DNA from: DAIOEK01 sp036746315
Lineage (GTDB): Bacteria > Chloroflexota > Anaerolineae > Anaerolineales > Anaerolineaceae
NCBI GenBank assembly: GCA_036746315.1
Contig: DAIOEK010000004.1
Location: forward strand, 1-64,000
Direction of reading: 5' to 3'
Length of the DNA: 64,000 nucleotides
The notes below the pieces were generated by a model that was given only the letters and a program-made list of their open reading frames with translations, did no database searches and was not told where the DNA came from. Below are positions 26,080-35,900 of this stretch, in pieces. Positions within the stretch are counted from its first letter, which is position 1. Each line of letters starts with the position of its first letter. Made by a program: the position numbers and the translations under genes.

Positions 26080-27762
26080 ATGGCAGCTCATTTCATAGTT
26101 GAATGCCTGGATTGCGGGTACGCCACCCCCTATTTCCCAACGTCGGTATCCTGTCCGCGTTGTGGAAGTGGGTGGCGTGAAGCCTTATATGACTACAGTA
26201 CCCTGGCGGTCACCCTCCCGTTGCAATTGCCGGGCAGACCATTCGATGTCTGGCGTTACAAGGAACTGTTGCCGGTACGGGATCATAACCCGGATCTGAC
26301 AATGGGCGAAGGCGGAACTCCCCTATTGCGGGCTATTAACCTGGGGAATATGCTTTCCTGCCCCAATATTTTCATCAAAGATGAAAGGCAAAACCCAGCT
26401 TCCTCGTTCAAAGACCGACAGGCTGCCGTAACCACCGCCGCATTGTTGGAAGCGGGCATTCAGGAAATGGTGGTTGCTTCTGCTGGAAACAATGCCCTGG
26501 CATTTGCCGCGCACGCAGCCAGGTGCGGGATCAAACTCTGGGCATTCCTCACCGGTCGGGTACCAACATCCAAGCTACGCGAACTCGCCCTGCTGGGAGC
26601 ACGAGTCGTGAAGGTCGCCGGAGGTTTGGATCAGGCGCGCCGCATCGCAGTTGAGTTTGCCCGTCAACGGAACATATTCATGGACCAGGGCGCACAGACG
26701 GTGCCGGCAGTGGAGGCAATGAAAACCATTGCCTATGAAATCACGGAACAACTGACAGCCTCGATGGGGTCGCCCTCACCAAAAGAAAAGAATACCCCGC
26801 CGGCACCCTGGCGTTCACCGGATTGGTATATACAGCCGGTCAGCGTCGGGCTGGGACCAGTCGGTGTATTGAAGGGATTTTCAGAATTGCGCATCATGGG
26901 GTTGATCGATCATGCGCCATCCATGGGATTGATCCAGGTGGAAGGCTGTGCCCCCATGACCAAAGCCTGGAATCAGGGATTGGATGTGGCGGAACCGATC
27001 ACCCATCAGGACACTGCCATCGAAACTCTCATCTGCATGGATCCGGGAAGAGCATATACGCTCATGCACCACCGGATGGCGGAGGAATCGGGCGGGCTTT
27101 TCGAAACCATCTCCGATCGCGATGTGTATAAGGCAATCTCCGTTCTCGCCAGGCAGGAAGGCATTCTGGTGGAACCGGCAGCAGGAGTGGCATTTGCCGG
27201 TCTGATCAAACTATGCAATCGCGGCATCATCAAGGAAAAGGACGTGGTGGTGGTTAATGCCACCGGGCACACCACGCCGGTGGAAAATCCAACCCATACC
27301 ATTCAAGGCGAGCGACGCAAAGCCACCGCCTCGCTTGCCATCACCAATACGGATAATTTGATCGCTGCCATGAAAATGATCGATTTCAGCGATACGCCCA
27401 AGATACTGGTTGCCATTGCGAATGAGAAGACGCGCCGTATCGTCCAATTATACGCATTACTGCTGGGTGCGGTTGAGGTATATGAAGCCAACGATAACGC
27501 TTCTGCCATCAGGGAGTATCAGGCAAAAAACCCCGATCTGCTGATTTTGGATCTCAAATCCAGCAAGATGAACGGCTTTGCCGCTTTGGATACACTATTT
27601 GCAAAAAGCAACCAGAAGTCAATTCCGACCATCGGCGTGCTGGCGGCAGAATTCACCCAACAGGAAAAAATCCAGCTGGCGGCAAATATCGACCTGGCAA
27701 GCAAGAAAACCGAACTTTTCAATACCAGAAATGTGGACGATCTGAGGGCCCTGCTCCAATAA
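26080..27762 (+). CDS. thrC: Threonine synthase-like PLP enzyme fused to a degenerate receiver domain
   Basis: 560 residues. An N-terminal zinc ribbon has CxxC pairs at 9/12 and 25/28. The fold-type II PLP domain spans about 70-410, with Lys111 in SSFKDR as the PLP lysine and ASAGNNALA for phosphate binding, as in threonine synthase (O-phosphohomoserine to threonine). Residues about 439-560 look like a response-regulator receiver: KILVAIAN, DLLILDLKSSKMNGF with Asp491 at the phospho-acceptor position, and a Lys pair near 542. The acidic pair after the first strand is lost and the Thr/Ser after strand four is Ala. The tail is probably a pseudo-receiver. The fusion is read in one uninterrupted frame. 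Confidence 0.85.
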   Translation: MAAHFIVECLDCGYATPYFPTSVSCPRCGSGWREALYDYSTLAVTLPLQLPGRPFDVWRYKELLPVRDHNPDLTMGEGGTPLLRAINLGNMLSCPNIFIKDERQNPASSFKDRQAAVTTAALLEAGIQEMVVASAGNNALAFAAHAARCGIKLWAFLTGRVPTSKLRELALLGARVVKVAGGLDQARRIAVEFARQRNIFMDQGAQTVPAVEAMKTIAYEITEQLTASMGSPSPKEKNTPPAPWRSPDWYIQPVSVGLGPVGVLKGFSELRIMGLIDHAPSMGLIQVEGCAPMTKAWNQGLDVAEPITHQDTAIETLICMDPGRAYTLMHHRMAEESGGLFETISDRDVYKAISVLARQEGILVEPAAGVAFAGLIKLCNRGIIKEKDVVVVNATGHTTPVENPTHTIQGERRKATASLAITNTDNLIAAMKMIDFSDTPKILVAIANEKTRRIVQLYALLLGAVEVYEANDNASAIREYQAKNPDLLILDLKSSKMNGFAALDTLFAKSNQKSIPTIGVLAAEFTQQEKIQLAANIDLASKKTELFNTRNVDDLRALLQ

Positions 27763-27789
27763 AACCTCTGTTCAGCAAAAATTTTTCTC

Positions 27790-27820
27790 AAAAATGGCGC
27801 GATTTGCGCCATTTTTGTCG
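27790..27820 (+). terminator. Intrinsic terminator after the threonine synthase gene
   Basis: Stem AAAAATGGCGC/GCGCCATTTTT with a 5-nt loop, ending in a T-run. Confidence 0.9.
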
Positions 27821-27865
27821 CTTGCCGCCTGCCTCCAACTGCCTCAGTCGCAAAATCTGCCTCTG

Positions 27866-27874
27866 TGATATACT
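27866..27874 (+). promoter_or_regulatory. Extended -10 promoter of argF-rocD
   Basis: TGATATACT fits the extended -10 form (TG, one base, TATACT). The leader to argF is about 33 nt and holds a CAGGAG ribosome-binding site. Confidence 0.6.
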
Positions 27875-27913
27875 TGCCGGTGGTAAAAACCCATCATTTT
27901 CTCAGGAGAAAAC

Positions 27914-28846
27914 ATGAAAAGAGACTTTCTTGCTATCTCGGATTATTCATCTGAAGAGATCAAGATGCTGCTCGATCTGGCAATCCAGTTAAAAAAAGAG
28001 CATGCAGCCGGAGGAAATAAACCCATTCTGCAAGGCAAGACTATGGCAATGATTTTCCAAAAGCCCAGCCTGCGCACCCGTGTTTCATTCGATATGGCAA
28101 TGCGGCAACTGGGAGGAGATGCCCTTTACCTTTCACCCAACGAGATCGGTCTGGGGCAGCGCGAATCCATTGCGGATGTGGCAAGAGTTCTCAGTGGTTA
28201 TGTCGAAGTATTGATGGCGCGTGTGTTCGCCCATGAACACGTGCTGGAACTGGCAAAATGGTGCAGCATTCCGGTGATCAATGGATTGAGCGATTACAAC
28301 CATCCCTGCCAGGGAATGGCGGATGCGCTGACCATCCTCGAAAAATTCGGTTCTTTAAAAAGCTTGAACGTTACCTTCATCGGTGACGGCAATAACGTTG
28401 CCGTTTCTTTGATGCACGTCGCCCTGAAAATGGGAGCCAACTTCACCCTGGCATCCCCGGAAGGGTACGACCTGAACCCCGCCGCTCTTGAAATTGGCAG
28501 CAAAATAGCCGCACAAACCGGTACAAAAATCAACCTGCTGCGCGATCCGCACGAAGCGGTTAAAGGCGCCCAGGTGATTTACACGGATACCTGGACCAGC
28601 ATGGGGCAGGAGGCGGAAGCCAAGAAACGTGAACTGGCTTTCCCGCCTTACCAGGTCAACCAAAAGCTGGTCAGTGAAGCGGACAAGGACGTTATCATTC
28701 TGCACTGCCTCCCCGCCCACCGCGGGCAGGAAATCACGGACGAAGTCGCCGATGGTCCACACTCCCGCCTATTCCCGCAGGCTCACAACCGCCTGCATGC
28801 ACAAAAAGCAATCGTCGCCTATGTCCTTGGAGCAGCATCAGTATGA
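27914..28846 (+). CDS. argF: Ornithine carbamoyltransferase
   Basis: 310 residues, full length. Carbamoyl phosphate plus ornithine gives citrulline in arginine synthesis. The carbamoyl-phosphate site SLRTR (52-56), the HPCQ motif (about 136) and the ornithine-site HCLP (about 263) are all present. It overlaps rocD by 4 bp, joining ornithine carbamoylation and ornithine transamination in one operon. This may let the cell route ornithine either way. Confidence 0.95.
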   Translation: MKRDFLAISDYSSEEIKMLLDLAIQLKKEHAAGGNKPILQGKTMAMIFQKPSLRTRVSFDMAMRQLGGDALYLSPNEIGLGQRESIADVARVLSGYVEVLMARVFAHEHVLELAKWCSIPVINGLSDYNHPCQGMADALTILEKFGSLKSLNVTFIGDGNNVAVSLMHVALKMGANFTLASPEGYDLNPAALEIGSKIAAQTGTKINLLRDPHEAVKGAQVIYTDTWTSMGQEAEAKKRELAFPPYQVNQKLVSEADKDVIILHCLPAHRGQEITDEVADGPHSRLFPQAHNRLHAQKAIVAYVLGAASV

Positions 28847-30045
28847 AAACAACAGAATATATTGAGATCGAAGATCGTTACGGTGCCCATAACTATCATC
28901 CCCTGGATGTTGTCATCGAAAGAGCCGAAGGCGTCTGGGTCTATGATGTGGAAGGGAACAAATATCTGGATTGTCTGAGCGCCTACTCGGCGATCAATCA
29001 GGGGCATGTTCATCCCAAGATCAAAAAAGCCATGCTCGACCAACTGGAGAAGGTGACGCTGACCTCCCGCGCTTTCCGCAATGATCAGCTTCCTTTCTTT
29101 TACAAGGAATTATCCGAACTGACCGGATATGAGATGTCTTTGCCGATGAACAGCGGCGCCGAAGCCGTTGAAACGGCGCTCAAACTGGCACGCAAATGGG
29201 CGTACCGGGTAAAGCAAGTACCCAGATACAAGGCGGAGATCATCACCGCCACCGGCAACTTCCACGGCAGAACCATCTCGACGATCTCATTCTCCACCGA
29301 ACCTTCCTACAAGGAAGATTTCGGACCCTTCACCGAAGGTTTTGTCACCGTTCCCTATGGGGACGCAGCCGCCGTGGAAAAGGCGATCACCCCCAACACC
29401 GCTGCCGTCTTTATCGAGCCCATTCAGGGTGAAGCTGGCGTAATCATTCCACCCACCGGCTATTTGAAAAAAGTCAGCGAAATTTGCCGCAAGAACAATG
29501 TATTGCTGATGTGCGATGAAATCCAGACCGGGCTGGGACGCACCGGAAAACTGTTCGCCTCCTGGCACGAAGACGTCCGCCCGGATGTCATTACCATCGG
29601 CAAGGCGCTCTCGGGAGGCTTCTACCCGGTATCCGCAGTGCTGGCTGATGCCGACATTTTAGGCTTGTTCACCCCCGGCGAACATGGTTCCACCTTTGGC
29701 GGTAACCCGCTGGGCGCGGCAGTGGCACGGGCTGCCCTGAGTGTGATCAAAGAGGAAGGGCTTGTTGAACGGGCAAAAGAACTGGGCGATTATTTTATTG
29801 ACCAGTTAAGCGAGATCAACAGCCCGCACATCAAAGAAGTCCGCGGCAAAGGACTGTTGATCGGCGTGGAACTCAAACCCGAAGCCGGTGGAGCCCGCAG
29901 ATTCTGCGAAGCGCTGGAAAAGAAAGGCATCCTCGCCAAGGAAACCCACCAGCACGTGATCCGTTTTGCACCGCCGCTGGTGATCGATAAAGCCACGATC
30001 GATTGGGCATTACCGAGCATCCGCGAAGTGCTGACCATGAAGTAA
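28843..30045 (+). CDS. rocD: Ornithine aminotransferase
   Basis: 400 residues, class III PLP aminotransferase. It converts ornithine and 2-oxoglutarate to glutamate 5-semialdehyde and glutamate. Key blocks are present: MNSGAEAVETALKLAR, GNFHGRT, CDEIQTGLGRTGK and the PLP lysine in TIGKALSGG (about 255). The match IEDRYGAHNYHPLDVVIERAEG at the N-terminus favours RocD over acetylornithine aminotransferase ArgD. It is translationally coupled to argF. Confidence 0.92.
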   Translation: MKTTEYIEIEDRYGAHNYHPLDVVIERAEGVWVYDVEGNKYLDCLSAYSAINQGHVHPKIKKAMLDQLEKVTLTSRAFRNDQLPFFYKELSELTGYEMSLPMNSGAEAVETALKLARKWAYRVKQVPRYKAEIITATGNFHGRTISTISFSTEPSYKEDFGPFTEGFVTVPYGDAAAVEKAITPNTAAVFIEPIQGEAGVIIPPTGYLKKVSEICRKNNVLLMCDEIQTGLGRTGKLFASWHEDVRPDVITIGKALSGGFYPVSAVLADADILGLFTPGEHGSTFGGNPLGAAVARAALSVIKEEGLVERAKELGDYFIDQLSEINSPHIKEVRGKGLLIGVELKPEAGGARRFCEALEKKGILAKETHQHVIRFAPPLVIDKATIDWALPSIREVLTMK

Positions 30046-30061
30046 TTCGAAGTCTAAACCT

Positions 30062-30097
30062 ACAGCCTGCCTTCCATGAAAGCAGGCTGTTTTTTTA
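30062..30097 (+). terminator. Intrinsic terminator after rocD
   Basis: Stem ACAGCCTGC/GCAGGCTGT followed by seven T residues. Confidence 0.92.
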
Positions 30098-30109
30098 TGC
30101 AATATCGCA

Positions 30110-30115
30110 TAAAAT
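30110..30115 (+). promoter_or_regulatory. Possible -10 box 6 nt before the CoA-transferase start (likely leaderless)
   Basis: TAAAAT followed by GGAGCC and ATG at 30122. The GGAG could instead be a closely spaced ribosome-binding site, so this is less certain than the perfect TATAAT cases. Confidence 0.35.
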
Positions 30116-30121
30116 GGAGCC

Positions 30122-31441
30122 ATGGTTACCTCTTCCTGGCTGGATATTTACCAGCAAAAACGCATGGAAGCAGACAGCGCGGCATCTTTAATACAGGATG
30201 GTATGCAGGTGTTCATCACCGGCAACAGCGCGGTACCCATGGATATCCTCACCGCCTTGGCAAAAACGCTCCCGGGCAGAAGGGGTATCCGTCTGGTGCA
30301 GCCGTTCACCGCCGGACCGATGCCATACCTGCATCCGGAATATTTCGAAAACCTGCGCGTAAATACACTGTTCATCAGTCCGAACATTCGTGAAGCAGTC
30401 AACACCGGACAAGCGGATTTCACCCCTGTGCTGCTCTCGGAATTGCCGCTTCTGTTCAAAAAAGGCGTTATCACGTTGGATGTCAGCCTCCTGCATCTTT
30501 CACTGCCGGATGAGGACGGATACTGCACTTATGGCACCGATATCGGTCTGGTACGTACCGCTGCAGAATCTTCCGGATTAAAGATTGCCCAAATCAACCC
30601 CCAGATGCCGGCAACTCGGGGGGAAACGAAGATCCACATTTCCGAACTGGATGCCATCGTCGAGGTGGACAAACCACTGTACGAGATACCCGTGATGCCG
30701 GCAAACAACAATCCCATCGTTGAGCGGATCGCAGATTTCGTCAGCGAACTTATTCCGGATGGCGCCACCCTGCAACTGGGGATCGGCGAAATTCCCAATG
30801 CCATTGCCCACCGCCTGACCCACAAGAAGAATCTGGGCATCCATTCGGAACTGATCTCCGATGGAATGATGGCGCTGGTGGAAGCCGGGGCAATCAACAA
30901 TTCCGAAAAAACACTGCACCCGGGGGTGCTTACCGCCGGATTTTTGTTTGGCAGCCACGCCCTGTATCGCTGGGCTGACCAAAACCCGGTCATCGAATTG
31001 CAGCGGACGGAATATGTGAACCATCCGTTCACCATTGCCAGAAACAGTAAAATGACCGCCATCAACGCCGCCATTGAAGTGGACCTCACCGGGCAGGTTT
31101 GCGCCGATTCGATCGGCTCCGAATTCTACAGCGGTGCCGGCGGACAGGCTGATTTTATCTATGGCGCTTCCCTGTCGGAAGGCGGTCTGCCCGTCATCGT
31201 GCTGCCCAGCAGCTATCAGATGCGCGATGGCACCCGATGCTCGCGGATCGCCGTACAATTGAAACCGGGCGCGGGTGTGATCACCACCCGTAATCATGTC
31301 CATTATGTGGCAACAGAGTATGGTATAGTGGATTTATACGGTAAAAGTATTGCCCAAAGAGTGAAATCATTGATCTCAATCGCTCATCCCAATTTTCGAG
31401 ATGAACTGACTTATTCGGCACGAGAACTCAGGTGGATTTAA
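30122..31441 (+). CDS. Acetyl-CoA hydrolase/transferase family protein (4-hydroxybutyrate CoA-transferase-like)
   Basis: 439 residues, both CoA-transferase lobes present. Recognisable blocks are LGIGEIPNAIA, HSELISDGMMALVEAG with the probable catalytic Glu, and the C-terminal ATEYGIVDLYGKSIAQRVKSL with SIAHPNFRDEL. This family moves CoA between acetate and other acyl groups (butyrate, 4-hydroxybutyrate, succinate). It is followed after 3 bp by pyruvate kinase, suggesting a fermentative acetate or butyrate end-step; the acyl substrate is not determined. Confidence 0.88.
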   Translation: MVTSSWLDIYQQKRMEADSAASLIQDGMQVFITGNSAVPMDILTALAKTLPGRRGIRLVQPFTAGPMPYLHPEYFENLRVNTLFISPNIREAVNTGQADFTPVLLSELPLLFKKGVITLDVSLLHLSLPDEDGYCTYGTDIGLVRTAAESSGLKIAQINPQMPATRGETKIHISELDAIVEVDKPLYEIPVMPANNNPIVERIADFVSELIPDGATLQLGIGEIPNAIAHRLTHKKNLGIHSELISDGMMALVEAGAINNSEKTLHPGVLTAGFLFGSHALYRWADQNPVIELQRTEYVNHPFTIARNSKMTAINAAIEVDLTGQVCADSIGSEFYSGAGGQADFIYGASLSEGGLPVIVLPSSYQMRDGTRCSRIAVQLKPGAGVITTRNHVHYVATEYGIVDLYGKSIAQRVKSLISIAHPNFRDELTYSARELRWI

Positions 31442-31444
31442 CAT

Positions 31445-32902
31445 ATGGATAGAAAAGCCAGAATTGTAGCCACAATTGGTCCCGCCTCACAGGACCGGGA
31501 AATTTTGCGCAAGCTGATGATTGCAGGTTTGAATGTAGCCCGGTTGAATTTCTCGCACGGTACCTATGCGCAGCACGCGCAAAACATACAAACCGTTCGG
31601 GAACTTTCCAAAGAATTGAGCCTGCCTATTGCCATCCTGCAAGACTTGCAGGGACCCAAAATTCGCATCGGCGAAATTCCCGGCGGGGCATTGGAAATTG
31701 CCGCGGGTGACAAACTCAGGATCGATTTTACCGATCAGTCCGATCCGGCAACCAAACCGGGGGCACCCAGTTTCACCATCCCCTACCCGGGACTGCAACA
31801 AAAGCTTTCACCCGGCGGAAAAGTACTGCTAGATGACGGCAACATCGAATTCGTGATCCAACAGATCGACACAAAAGGTATTGTAGTTGAAGTAACTCTG
31901 GGCGGTACATTAACCTCGCGGAAGGGTTTCAACCTTCCGGGGGTGGATCCGGGCGTTCCCGGGTTTACCGACAAAGATAAACAGGACCTGCAGTTCGGTC
32001 TTCAGCAGGGAGTAGATATGGTAGCCATCTCCTTCGTCCGCACCGAGGTGGAGGTGAAGGCGGTTCGGGATGAGATTACGCGACTGATGCCGGATAAAAC
32101 CCCCATTCCACTGATCGCCAAACTGGAAAGGCCGGAAGCACTGGACAACCTGGAAGCGATATTGGATGTGGCTGATGGTGTGATGGTGGCACGCGGCGAC
32201 CTGGGTGTGGAAATGTCGCCAGCCGCGGTACCCATTGCACAGAAAAAGATCATCCGGGCGGCGAATTTTCATTCCAAACCGGTGATCACTGCCACCCAAA
32301 TGCTTGATTCCATGATCCACAATCCACGCCCCACACGCGCAGAGGCGACCGACGTAGCCAATGCAATTTTCGATGGCACCGACGCGGTGATGCTATCCGG
32401 TGAAACCGCCAGCGGCAAATATCCGGTGGAAAGCGTCCGCATGATGGATGCGATCGTCTGCGAGGCGGAAAAAAATTATCGGGAGTGGTCACTCTGCGAA
32501 CAGGATGCGGAGAGTATCGACACCACCGAAGATGCAATTGCCATGACGCGCGCGGCCCGGGAACTGGCGCATGACCGTGATGTATCCGCCATTGCCGTAT
32601 TTACCCACTCGGGAAGAACCGCCCTGCTGATGTCGAAAGCCAGACCCAGGGTGCCCATTCTGGCTTTTACACCTTCAGAACGCGCCTACCGTGAGATGGC
32701 ACTCCACTGGGGGGTGGTGCCTTACCTGGTGCCATTCGCCGATTCGGTGGAATGCATGATCCAAACCGTGGATGAGATCATGGTATCGCGCTCGCCGATG
32801 CAAGCCGGACAACAGGTAGTGGTCATTTCCGGTTTCCCGGTTGCCCACCGCGGCAAACCCAACCTGGCATTATTGCATACGATCGGTGAACAGCATGCTT
32901 AA
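31445..32902 (+). CDS. pyk: Pyruvate kinase
   Basis: 485 residues. Phosphoenolpyruvate plus ADP gives pyruvate plus ATP. The N-terminal barrel has RKARIVATIGPAS, NFSHGTY and the active-site IAKLERPEALDNL, then MVARGDLGVE, ATQMLDSMI and DAVMLSGETASGKYPVE. A C-terminal regulatory domain is present without the extra PEP-utiliser domain seen in some Firmicutes. It probably shares a transcript with the CoA-transferase gene. Confidence 0.96.
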   Translation: MDRKARIVATIGPASQDREILRKLMIAGLNVARLNFSHGTYAQHAQNIQTVRELSKELSLPIAILQDLQGPKIRIGEIPGGALEIAAGDKLRIDFTDQSDPATKPGAPSFTIPYPGLQQKLSPGGKVLLDDGNIEFVIQQIDTKGIVVEVTLGGTLTSRKGFNLPGVDPGVPGFTDKDKQDLQFGLQQGVDMVAISFVRTEVEVKAVRDEITRLMPDKTPIPLIAKLERPEALDNLEAILDVADGVMVARGDLGVEMSPAAVPIAQKKIIRAANFHSKPVITATQMLDSMIHNPRPTRAEATDVANAIFDGTDAVMLSGETASGKYPVESVRMMDAIVCEAEKNYREWSLCEQDAESIDTTEDAIAMTRAARELAHDRDVSAIAVFTHSGRTALLMSKARPRVPILAFTPSERAYREMALHWGVVPYLVPFADSVECMIQTVDEIMVSRSPMQAGQQVVVISGFPVAHRGKPNLALLHTIGEQHA

Positions 32903-32905
32903 GTG

Positions 32906-32937
32906 ATCGAGCCCCGTTTTTGGGGCTCGATTTTTAT
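32906..32937 (+). terminator. Intrinsic terminator after pyk
   Basis: Stem ATCGAGCCCC/GGGGCTCGAT with a TTTTT tail. Confidence 0.92.
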
Positions 32938-32950
32938 CAGCGATATTTTC

Positions 32951-35900
32951 TTATTCGTCAAGTTTGCGGTAGATTGCCAGCGCCGTTACATCATCGGATG
33001 GCTGGCTCGAACCACGAAAAGCCATCAGCTCGGCATCGATGCCATCCAGAATTATCGACGCACCGGGAAAGTCCGGTTTCAGGAGCGCCTGATGCAGCCT
33101 CTCCTCCCCAAATATCTCTGTACCCGAGAATGCTTCAGTAATGCCATCCGTATACATCAACAGGGTATCGCCAGGCATCAGGGTAACCGTGTGATCCACA
33201 AAAGTGACATTTTCCAGAATGCCCAGCGGCATGCTGCCCTTGCACAGCACTTCCAGCTTTCGGTCGGTTTCCCGCCGGATCAGGGGCAGGTTGTGCCCGG
33301 CATTGGCATAAACCAGTTCGCCGGTGCGGATATCCAGTATTCCCAGAATTGCGGTAACAAACATACCGTGCGGTGTGTCCCTCAACAGCAGCTCATTTAC
33401 CCGGGCAAGGATCGCCGCGGGGGTTTTCTCCTGTTGGGCAACCGTACGGGTCAGGGTGCGGGTCAAAGTCATATACAAGGCAGCCGAAATCCCCTTATCG
33501 GATACATCGGCAATTACCAAAGCCATTTTTTGCCCCGGCAGGGGGAAGATATCAAAGAAATCGCCGCCTACATCCCGCGCCGGACGCCATCGGGCATCCA
33601 ACTGCCAGCCGGCAGGCTGCGCAAAATCACTCGGCAGGAAAGTCCGTTGAATCTCGCGGGCAAGCTGGAATTCATGCTCCAGGCTTTCACGTGCGACCTG
33701 GGATTTCTGCAACTTATCGTTTTGTATCGCCAGTGAGGTCTGCCGGGCAATTCCCTGGATGATCTCCAGCCGCTTTTGGAAATAGACTTTCTCCTCGCCC
33801 GGATCGACCACCAGCATCACACCGTAGGATTCTCCCTTGACGGAAAGCGGCATCCCGATCAGGATGGGCTGGCAATTCAGGTCATCTGCTATTGATTTTT
33901 CCTCTTCGGGGTCCAAATCAAGCCATCCGTATGGGTTGTCAGCCGATTCCCTAGAGATGGGCAGGGTGACGGTGGCATCCTGCAGCATGACATATTCGAG
34001 AATGCGCGCCTGGTCTGGTGTGATGTTCGAACCACGCAAGATATCTTCCGAACGCTGGCTGACGCCGTTCACCTGAGCAAGAAAATACATACCCTCGTCT
34101 TCGTTCCACAGATAGATCATGCACGCCTGCGAACCAACCAGGATCTGTGTAATCTGAACAATGGAGGCAAATATATCCGCCAGATCATTATTACTCACCA
34201 CTGCCTGGGCAACCTGCAACAGAACCGCGGAAATATAGGTCTCCTGTTGCTGGCTTTCGAGCAGGCGGATATTCTCCACCGCAATGGCGGTCTGGTGGGC
34301 AATGCCCTGGATGATCGATAACCGCTGATCATCCGGCATATCGATACTCGAATTCCTATTTGCCTGGTAAGAGATCAGACAGGCGCCCATCAAAATGCCG
34401 CGCGATAACAGCGGAAGCATCACGTACTGGGCAGGGTCATCCTCTTCAGATACATCCTTCAAAAACGGCAATTCATGCTGCAAGTCTTTCAGCAGGCAAT
34501 GTTCCTTCTCCTGCAACATTCTTTGCAATGCGGGCGCCTCATCCGGTCTGAACCAAAGCTGTTCTTCTTTTTTCGCGCTTTTCAAATCCAGACCGTGCAG
34601 CCCAGCCAGGGAAAACGAATTCAGATTTTCCTCCCAAAGGAAAAGCGCGCATCCGCGTACACCGACCAGCAACGGCGTCAACCGGACAACCGCCTGCAGT
34701 AATTCATCCACATTGGTAAGCGACTGCGTTGCTTCAGCCACTTGCAGCAATACGGTGGCGATCCACGCCTGCTCCTGGGCGGATGCGTACAACTGCGTGT
34801 TATGAATCGCAACTGCCGCATAGCTGGCAAAAGCGGAGGTCAACTGAGTGGATTCCTGCCCATACTTTCCGGGTGATTTGTGCGCCAGATTGATGATACC
34901 CACCGGATGGTCAGCGACCATCATGGGCGCCGCAATGGAGGAGTGCTCCTGCGAAAAGGATAAAGCCCTGCCCAATGGACCATACGGATTCTGGGGAGCG
35001 CGAACGGTTGGTCTGGGTTCCAAAAGTGCATGGTTCAGCCACTCCTGACAAAGCGGCTCACCACAGCAGGCATTTTCGATCTCCTCTTTGCTGGCGCCAT
35101 GTACGGCTGCCAGTTTCAATGGCATGACGCCATCCTGGGGGCCGGCGTCCGCATCCACCAGCCAGATAGCGGAGGCGTCACAGGGTAGAATCTGCTCCAA
35201 CTCCTGCAGGATGATATCCATCAACTTGTCGAGGGCAATATTGGAAGAGAGCAAACCGGCGACTTCACGCAGGCTGTCCGCTGCCTGGCGGCGCCATCTT
35301 TCCGAGTTGTAAAGAATGGAATTACGGATGGCAATGCCGATGTTATCCGCCAACGTTTCGAACAATTGCTTATCCGACAGGTCGAATTGCTGCGCCTGGT
35401 CACTCTGGATATCCAGAATACCCAGAATATCACTGCCAAATTGCAGCGGCACTGCCATCTCGGAAGCTGTTTCGGACGGGTATATTGTAGATGGTCGATA
35501 ATGCGGCTCTTCGCTTACATTGTTCGCCAGCAGGGTGACACCATTCCGGGCGACCCAGGGGATGATCCCATTCGGGTCGCTCAGATCATACTGCAAACCA
35601 ATGTTTTCCAAAATGTCGGCACGTTCGCCCGCCCCGGCTCGAAAGACCAGCTGATTATTCTCGGACTGGAACAGGAAGAGATGTACGAACGGATAGCCAA
35701 AGCGGTCATGGATCAGATTGACGATTTGTTTGAGCAACGTATCAAAATCGAGGATCGACGACAACGCATTGCTGACTTCCGAGACGATTGCAAGCTGCTC
35801 GGCGCGCCGGTTAACCGCACTGTACAGGCGGGTACCTTCGACCGCCAGCGCGATATTATCCGCCAGCGAGCGCAGCACCCGCATATCCATTTCATGGAAT

